The translations under genes were made by a program, and so were the position numbers. From the NCBI RefSeq assembly GCF_013415305.1, contig NZ_JACBXU010000001.1, forward strand, positions 124,001 through 188,000: a stretch of 64,000 bases of DNA, given 5' to 3'. The notes beneath the pieces were generated by a model. That model did no database searches. It was not told the origin of the DNA and was given only the letters and a program-made list of their open reading frames with translations. How positions within the stretch are numbered: the first letter of the stretch is position 1; each line of letters opens with the position of its first letter. Source of the stretch: Pantoea sp. WMus005 (GTDB lineage: Bacteria; Pseudomonadota; Gammaproteobacteria; Enterobacterales; Enterobacteriaceae). Shown here in pieces: positions 58,951-64,000 of the stretch.

Positions 58951-59376
58951 ATGGAAATCCGCGCCTTCCGCCAGGAAGATTTTGAAGAAGTGATCACCTT
59001 ATGGGAACGTTGCGATTTGTTACGGCCATGGAACGATCCGGAGCTGGATATCGAACGCAAAATGAATCACGACCCCGATCTTTTTCTGGTCGCTGAAGTG
59101 GGCGGTGTGGTCGTCGGTACGCTGATGGGCGGTTACGATGGTCATCGTGGCGCGGCGTATTACCTGGCGGTGCATCCTGACTATCAGGGACGCGGCTTTG
59201 CCAATGCGCTGATGAACCGTCTGGAAAAGAAGCTGATTGCACGCGGCTGTCCGAAACTGCATCTGATGATCCGCGAAGAGAACGATCAGGTGGTGGCATT
59301 CTATGAGAAGCTTGATTATGAGCCGGTTGATGCGCTGCTGTTTGGTAAACGTCTGATCGAAGATCGTGAATACTAA
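58951..59376 (+). CDS. ypeA: GNAT acetyltransferase YpeA
   Basis: The 141-residue GNAT protein has the acetyl-CoA loop [21 protein letters not shown] (near residue 72) and matches E. coli YpeA ([31 protein letters not shown]). ATG 58951 follows AGGTAAAG; a five-codon extension is possible. Substrate is unknown. It overlaps the next gene by 11 bases. Confidence 0.93.
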   Translation: MEIRAFRQEDFEEVITLWERCDLLRPWNDPELDIERKMNHDPDLFLVAEVGGVVVGTLMGGYDGHRGAAYYLAVHPDYQGRGFANALMNRLEKKLIARGCPKLHLMIREENDQVVAFYEKLDYEPVDALLFGKRLIEDREY

Positions 59377-59833
59377 TCCGTTGCCTGGCTATCAGCCGGA
59401 TGAGTATGACGGCAGAGGGCAGCTACGGCTGCCGTTTCTTTTTTGGATGATCCTGTTACTTCAGTCGCGTACCTGGCTGCTGCTGGTGATGGCCGGGGCG
59501 TCGCGGCAGCAGGGCAACGATCTGCTGGCGCTGTTCTATCCGGATCGCCAGGCGTTCTGGGTCGGTCTGGCGCTGGGCTTACCCGCGCTGGCGGGCCTGC
59601 TGCTGACCGGTTATCGCACGCGCCTGCCGCGACTCTGGCACGCCTGGCGCAGCGTACTGGCGCTGTCGTTACTGATAAACCTGCTCTGGCAGGGCGGGCA
59701 GTTTGTGCAGGGGGATCGGCTCAGCTCACCGCTGCCTTTGCTGCTGACGCTGTTCGACCTGCTGGCGCTGATCTGGCTGCAATTCAATCGCCGCTGCCGC
59801 GACTGCTTTCTGCCCGAACATCATCTCAACTAA
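59366..59833 (+). CDS. yfeZ: YfeZ inner-membrane protein (DUF2919)
   Basis: The 155-residue protein has about four membrane helices (about 25-45, 62-80, 88-103, 112-132) and the DUF2919/YfeZ layout. It starts at GTG 59366, inside the ypeA 3' end, and has the N-terminal phrase [21 protein letters not shown]. Cys residues near the C-terminus ([10 protein letters not shown]) could bind metal. Function is unknown; ypeA-yfeZ-yfeY order is as in E. coli. Confidence 0.9.
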   Translation: MNTNPLPGYQPDEYDGRGQLRLPFLFWMILLLQSRTWLLLVMAGASRQQGNDLLALFYPDRQAFWVGLALGLPALAGLLLTGYRTRLPRLWHAWRSVLALSLLINLLWQGGQFVQGDRLSSPLPLLLTLFDLLALIWLQFNRRCRDCFLPEHHLN

Positions 59834-59898
59834 ACTTTTTGTCGCTTTGCGACTCCAATCAGTTCCGCCTTTCCGGCATCGCATTTACAGGAGTTCTC

Positions 59899-60516
59899 AT
59901 GAAAGCTGTTCGTTCGACGCTACTGATCGCCGCCGTTGCACTAAGCGGTTGTGCCAGTTCGGGTTCCGGCGCTGACAGCAGCCAGCAGGCAAGCTGGTGG
60001 AATCCGCTGACGTATCACTGGTCTTCGGCGCTGCCTTGGAACTGGTTCGGTTCGACACTGACCGCGACTGAACAGGGTGTGGGTGGGTTAACCGCCTCGA
60101 CCGCTATGAAAGAGGACGCGATTAAGGACGGACTGAACGGTGACTATACCCTGCGTCAGGGCATGCGCAGCCAGAACGGTCAGGTGATTTCATTCTGGCA
60201 GGCGCTGAATGATGGCAAGGTTAAGCTGGTGATTTACGGGCAGTCACAGGTCGACCGTATTGAGGTCATGGACAGCGCGATTGCCAGCAGCGACGGCAGC
60301 AAAGTGGGTGATGCTTTCAGTAATAAGTTCAGCAAAGCCTTCGACAACTGCACCTTAGCCAGCGGCACCGACGCGCGGGACGTGGCGTGCCGTGCGCCCG
60401 GCAGTCAGCACCTGACCTATGTCTATCATGGCGACTGGCATGGGCCGGAAGGATTGATGCCTTCTGACGATACCCTGAAAAACTGGAAAATCAGCAGGAT
60501 TGTCTGGCAGCGTTAA
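59899..60516 (+). CDS. yfeY: RpoE-regulated lipoprotein YfeY
   Basis: The 205-residue lipoprotein has lipobox LSGC with the lipidated Cys18 and the conserved phrase WWNPLTYHWSSALPWNWFGS that follows in the YfeY family. AGGAG lies four to five bases before the ATG. In E. coli yfeY is in the sigma-E regulon; its job is unknown. It is the last gene before cysP. Confidence 0.93.
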   Translation: MKAVRSTLLIAAVALSGCASSGSGADSSQQASWWNPLTYHWSSALPWNWFGSTLTATEQGVGGLTASTAMKEDAIKDGLNGDYTLRQGMRSQNGQVISFWQALNDGKVKLVIYGQSQVDRIEVMDSAIASSDGSKVGDAFSNKFSKAFDNCTLASGTDARDVACRAPGSQHLTYVYHGDWHGPEGLMPSDDTLKNWKISRIVWQR

Positions 60517-60528
60517 GCCAGCCTTATC

Positions 60529-60553
60529 AGCAGCCGCCCGTCAGGCGGCCGCT
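60529..60553 (+). terminator. Hairpin after yfeY
   Basis: GCCGCC and GGCGGC pair around a five-base loop, extended by AGC/GCT with one mismatch, 13 bases after the yfeY stop. No T tract follows, so termination is uncertain. Confidence 0.4.
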
Positions 60554-60649
60554 GAACCCCCAAAAATCCCTGTTAGCCCACGCGACAAGCGGTTCCTTAT
60601 CTCCATCGGCTTTTGCTGATTTGTGCATAAACTCTCCTGGCGTCTTATG

Positions 60650-60768
60650 CTTTTTTCGACTTTGAAATCATCAAACGATATATAAAACCGTTACTGGTTT
60701 TCACTGAGTTATAAATAAACTGGTGCCTCAGCGGGTGAGATCCGCATCAAACTTTTTCAGGGTGCCAA
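60650..60768 (+). promoter_or_regulatory. Likely CysB-activated promoter region of cysP
   Basis: The AT-rich stretch before cysP, with ATATATAAAACC near 60680-60691 and TTATAAATAAAC near 60710-60721, is where CysB activates cysP in enterobacteria. The exact sites are not definable from sequence; this is an inference from gene identity. Confidence 0.4.
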
Positions 60769-61785
60769 ATGACATTACAAGCGATGAAAAAAATCGTGAG
60801 CGGTATCGCGTTGTCGCTGAGCATGGCCGGCGCAGCCAATGCCACTGAACTGCTTAATAGCTCTTACGATGTGTCGCGGGAGTTATTTGTTGCCCTGAAT
60901 GCTCCGTTTGTTAAACAGTGGGATGCCAGCCATCCTGCTGATCCCCTTACCATCAAAATGTCGCACGCTGGCTCATCGAAGCAGGCGCTGGCTATTCTGC
61001 AGGGACTGCGCGCGGATGTGGTGACCTATAATCAGGTTACGGATGTGCAGGTGCTGCATGACAAAGGCAACCTGATTGCCGCAGACTGGAAAAGCCGCCT
61101 GCCGAACAACAGCTCACCTTTCTACTCCACCATGGCGTTTCTGGTGCGCAAAGGAAATCCTAAGCAGATTCACGACTGGTCAGATCTGACCCGCAGCGAT
61201 GTGAAGCTGATTTTCCCTAACCCAAAGACTTCCGGTAATGGCCGTTATACCTATCTGGCCGCCTGGGGCGCAGCGGACAAAGCCGATGGCGGCGATCAGG
61301 CCAAAACCCAGGCCTTTATGACTCAGTTCCTGAAAAACGTGGAAGTGTTTGATACCGGCGGCCGCGGCGCGACGACGACCTTTGCTGAGCGCGGGCTGGG
61401 TGACGTACTGATTAGCTTTGAGTCGGAAGTGAATAATATCCGCAATCAGTACGGCAAAGATGAGTATGAAGTCGTGGTGCCGAAAACCAACATTCTGGCG
61501 GAGTTTCCGGTGGCGTGGGTGGATAAGAACGTCGGCATCAATAAAACCGCTGAGGCGGCCAGTGCTTACCTGAACTATCTCTATACGCCCGAAGCACAGA
61601 ACATTATTACGCACTACTACTACCGCGTGAACAACCCACAGCTGATGACAGCGCAGAAAGATCGCTTCCCGGAGACCCGCCTGTTCCGGGTTGAAGATGC
61701 CTTTGGCGGCTGGGACAAGGTGATGAAGACGCATTTCGTCAGCGGCGGTGAGCTCGATAAATTGTTAGCGGCGGGGCGCGGATAA
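60769..61785 (+). CDS. cysP: Thiosulfate-binding protein CysP
   Basis: The 338-residue periplasmic protein binds thiosulfate and sulfate. Its signal peptide ends near residue 25 (AANA), and the mature chain starts [18 protein letters not shown], nearly as in E. coli. The anion-site phrases [16 protein letters not shown] and [18 protein letters not shown] are present. AGGGTG precedes ATG 60769. The gene starts the cys importer operon and overlaps cysT by one base. Confidence 0.97.
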   Translation: MTLQAMKKIVSGIALSLSMAGAANATELLNSSYDVSRELFVALNAPFVKQWDASHPADPLTIKMSHAGSSKQALAILQGLRADVVTYNQVTDVQVLHDKGNLIAADWKSRLPNNSSPFYSTMAFLVRKGNPKQIHDWSDLTRSDVKLIFPNPKTSGNGRYTYLAAWGAADKADGGDQAKTQAFMTQFLKNVEVFDTGGRGATTTFAERGLGDVLISFESEVNNIRNQYGKDEYEVVVPKTNILAEFPVAWVDKNVGINKTAEAASAYLNYLYTPEAQNIITHYYYRVNNPQLMTAQKDRFPETRLFRVEDAFGGWDKVMKTHFVSGGELDKLLAAGRG

Positions 61786-62618
61786 TGTTTGCAGCCAGCC
61801 AGAAACGTGTATTGCCCGGCTTTGGTCTTAGCCTTGGTACCAGCCTGCTCTTTACCTGCCTGATTCTGCTGCTGCCGATCAGTGCGGTGATTATGCAACT
61901 GTCGCAGATGACGCTGCAGCAGTACTGGGATGTGGTCACCAACCCGCAGCTGATAGCAGCCTATAAAGTGACGCTGCTCTCTGCCGGTGTCGCCTCTCTG
62001 TTTAATGCGGTGTTCGGCATGCTGATGGCATGGATCCTGACCCGTTATCGCTTTCCGGGTCGGGCATTGCTGGATGGCCTGATGGATCTTCCTTTTGCAT
62101 TGCCAACGGCAGTGGCGGGCCTGACTCTTGCCGGACTCTTTTCCGTCAATGGCTGGTACGGACAGTGGTTCGCCCATTTCGACATCAAAATTTCCTACAC
62201 CTGGATAGGTATCGCCATTGCCATGGCCTTTACCAGTATTCCGTTTGTGGTGCGTACCGTCCAGCCAGTGCTGGAAGAGTTAGGTCCTGAGTATGAAGAG
62301 GCGGCCGAAACGCTGGGAGCCACGCCATGGCAGAGCTTCCGCCGCGTGGTGCTGCCGGAAGTGGCGCCTGCGCTGCTGGCCGGTACGGCGCTTTCTTTTA
62401 CCCGCAGCCTGGGTGAGTTCGGTGCGGTGATCTTTATTGCCGGTAATATCGCCTGGAAAACGGAAGTCACCTCACTGATGATTTTTGTCCGGTTGCAGGA
62501 GTTCGACTATCCGGCGGCCAGCGCCATCGCCTCGGTGATCCTGGCGGCCTCTCTGATTCTGTTATTCGCGATTAACACATTACAAAGCCGCTTTGGCCGT
62601 CGTCTGGGAGGTCACTAA
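61785..62618 (+). CDS. cysT: Sulfate/thiosulfate permease CysT (CysU)
   Basis: The 277-residue permease has six membrane helices and the coupling loop YEEAAETLGATPWQSFRRVVLPEVAPALL. It overlaps cysP by one base (TAATG) and cysW by one base, so the four cys genes are translationally coupled. Confidence 0.97.
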   Translation: MFAASQKRVLPGFGLSLGTSLLFTCLILLLPISAVIMQLSQMTLQQYWDVVTNPQLIAAYKVTLLSAGVASLFNAVFGMLMAWILTRYRFPGRALLDGLMDLPFALPTAVAGLTLAGLFSVNGWYGQWFAHFDIKISYTWIGIAIAMAFTSIPFVVRTVQPVLEELGPEYEEAAETLGATPWQSFRRVVLPEVAPALLAGTALSFTRSLGEFGAVIFIAGNIAWKTEVTSLMIFVRLQEFDYPAASAIASVILAASLILLFAINTLQSRFGRRLGGH

Positions 62619-63493
62619 TGGCTGAGGTTTCACAACTGAATCATGCGGCGCATCAGCCTGTGAACTGGGGCAAGTGGTTGCTGATTGGTATCGGCACGCT
62701 GATCTCGATTCTGTTGCTGGTGGTGCCGATGGCCTCTATCTTCTGGGAAGCGCTGAATCAGGGGCTGATTGTCGCTCTCCATAATCTGGCTGATCCTGAC
62801 ATGCTGCACGCCATCTGGCTGACAGTGATGGTGGCACTGATTACCGTACCGGTGAATCTGGTGTTCGGCACGCTGCTCGCCTGGCTGGTGACGCGCTTTA
62901 CCTTTCCAGGTCGCCAGCTGCTGCTGACCCTGTTCGATATTCCTTTTGCTGTGTCGCCGGTAGTCGCCGGTCTGATGTATCTGCTGTTCTGGGGCGTTAA
63001 TGGCCCGGCGGGCGGCTGGCTGGATGCACATAACATCCAGGTTATGTTTGCCTGGCCTGGCATGGTGCTGGCGACGGTGTTTGTGACCTGTCCTTTTGTG
63101 GTGCGCGAACTGGTCCCGGTCATGCTGAGTCAGGGCAGTCATGAAGATGAAGCGGCGGTGCTGTTAGGTGCGTCTGGCTGGCAGATGTTCCGTCGTGTGA
63201 CGCTGCCAAACATTCGCTGGGCGCTGCTGTATGGCATCGTGCTGACTAATGCCCGTGCGATTGGTGAATTTGGTGCGGTCTCGGTGGTATCGGGATCGAT
63301 TCGCGGTGAGACCTACACATTACCGCTTCAGGTTGAATTATTGCATCAGGACTACAACACCGTTGGCGCATTTACCGCAGCCGCTCTGTTAACCCTGATG
63401 GCAATTGTGACACTGTTTCTGAAAAGCATTGTGCAGTGGCGTTTAGAGCAACAGCACAAACGCCTGCAACAGGAGGGAAATCATGAGCATTGA
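62618..63493 (+). CDS. cysW: Sulfate/thiosulfate permease CysW
   Basis: The 291-residue permease is the partner of CysT. It has about six helices and the coupling loop [28 protein letters not shown]. It overlaps cysT by one base and cysA by 11 bases. Confidence 0.97.
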   Translation: MAEVSQLNHAAHQPVNWGKWLLIGIGTLISILLLVVPMASIFWEALNQGLIVALHNLADPDMLHAIWLTVMVALITVPVNLVFGTLLAWLVTRFTFPGRQLLLTLFDIPFAVSPVVAGLMYLLFWGVNGPAGGWLDAHNIQVMFAWPGMVLATVFVTCPFVVRELVPVMLSQGSHEDEAAVLLGASGWQMFRRVTLPNIRWALLYGIVLTNARAIGEFGAVSVVSGSIRGETYTLPLQVELLHQDYNTVGAFTAAALLTLMAIVTLFLKSIVQWRLEQQHKRLQQEGNHEH

Positions 63494-64000
63494 GATTAAC
63501 AAGATCAACAAGTCCTTTGGTCGCACCTCGGTGCTGAACGATATCTCTCTGGATATTGCCTCGGGTGAAATGATGGCGCTGCTTGGCCCATCAGGCTCGG
63601 GTAAAACAACGCTGCTGCGTATTATCGCCGGGCTGGAGCATCAGAACAGCGGTCAGATCCGTTTTCATGGCAACGATGTAAGCCGCCTGCATGCGCGCGA
63701 TCGTCAGGTTGGTTTCGTCTTCCAGCACTACGCGCTGTTCCGTCATATGACGGTGTTCGACAATATCGCCTTTGGCCTGACCGTGCTGCCGCGTCGTAAA
63801 CGCCCTTCAACGGCGGAGATCAAACAGCGTGTTACCCGTCTGCTGGAGATGGTGCAGCTGTCCCATCTGGCGAATCGCTTCCCGGCACAGCTGTCGGGCG
63901 GCCAGAAACAGCGTGTGGCGCTGGCGCGTGCACTAGCGGTTGAACCACAAATTCTGCTGCTGGATGAACCTTTTGGCGCGCTGGATGCGCAGGTGCGTAA
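63483..64000 (+). CDS. cysA: Sulfate/thiosulfate ABC ATPase CysA, 5' part
   Basis: The first 172 codons are in the window. They contain Walker [11 protein letters not shown]-loop [17 protein letters not shown], signature [17 protein letters not shown] and Walker [17 protein letters not shown], as in E. coli CysA. GAGGGAAAT precedes the ATG. The rest lies beyond 64000; this is truncation by the window edge, not a broken gene. Confidence 0.97.
   Translation, partial: MSIEINKINKSFGRTSVLNDISLDIASGEMMALLGPSGSGKTTLLRIIAGLEHQNSGQIRFHGNDVSRLHARDRQVGFVFQHYALFRHMTVFDNIAFGLTVLPRRKRPSTAEIKQRVTRLLEMVQLSHLANRFPAQLSGGQKQRVALARALAVEPQILLLDEPFGALDAQVR

Overview
The window looks like chromosomal DNA of an enterobacterium of the Erwiniaceae, most likely Pantoea or a close relative. 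This rests on near-identity of many recalled proteins to their E. coli orthologues (upp, uraA, hda, bcp, dapA, purC, dapE, acrD, talA, cysP), on core gene order resembling the E. coli guaA-to-cysP arc, and on features typical of Pantoea: no hyf or eut operons, an mgtE gene, and narP next to narQ. No database search was possible, so the genus is an inference.

Layout. (1) 1-2723 is AT-rich and unlike the rest. It holds a lone ORC/Cdc6-like AAA ATPase, a small helix-turn-helix ORF and a small unknown ORF. It ends at a short sequence matching the expected last codons of guaA, followed by a strong terminator. I read it as the distal edge of a genomic island inserted in the guaA 3' end. (2) 3026-7431 holds a DUF3750 secreted protein, a YodC-like protein, a HicA-like cysteine-rich protein paired with an HTH protein, mgtE with a structured leader, yfgG and tehB. 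(3) 7467-15705 is a phosphate/polyphosphate block: ppk-ppx divergent from a pstC-pstA-pstB set whose permeases carry large extracytoplasmic domains and which lacks pstS and phoU. (4) 15799-22420 is nucleotide and housekeeping metabolism: purM-purN (PurR box), upp-uraA, hda (CTG start), yfgD, bepA. (5) 22421-31806 is an accessory segment: an AT-rich gap, two tandem membrane-anchored DsrE-like proteins, a LacI-type regulator with a perfect 20-bp palindrome ahead of it, a four-gene ABC importer plus metallophosphodiesterase, and a Cache-GGDEF diguanylate cyclase. (6) 31910-45202 is the conserved bcp/gcvR-dapA-bamC-purC-ypfJ-tmcA-ypfH-ypfN-dapE-yffB-ypfM-acrD arc. (7) 45371-60516 holds narP-narQ, a DUF1471 protein, ansP, nudK, a DUF1176 protein, ampH, talA-tktB, amiA-hemF, ypeA, yfeZ and yfeY. 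(8) 60769-64000 is the sulfate/thiosulfate importer cysP-cysT-cysW-cysA, with cysA cut by the window end.

How the genes fit together. Purine genes purM/purN and purC share predicted PurR boxes. ppk/ppx make and degrade polyphosphate beside a phosphate importer. dapA and dapE both serve lysine/peptidoglycan precursor synthesis. talA-tktB form the non-oxidative pentose phosphate branch. amiA, ampH and bepA act on the cell envelope, as do the lipoproteins bamC and yfeY. The most novel-looking parts are the island edge with its orphan ATPase, the HicA-like/HTH pair, the structured mgtE leader, the pst permeases with added domains, the DsrE pair, and the LacI-controlled importer-phosphodiesterase operon. 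No tRNA, rRNA or CRISPR array was seen.
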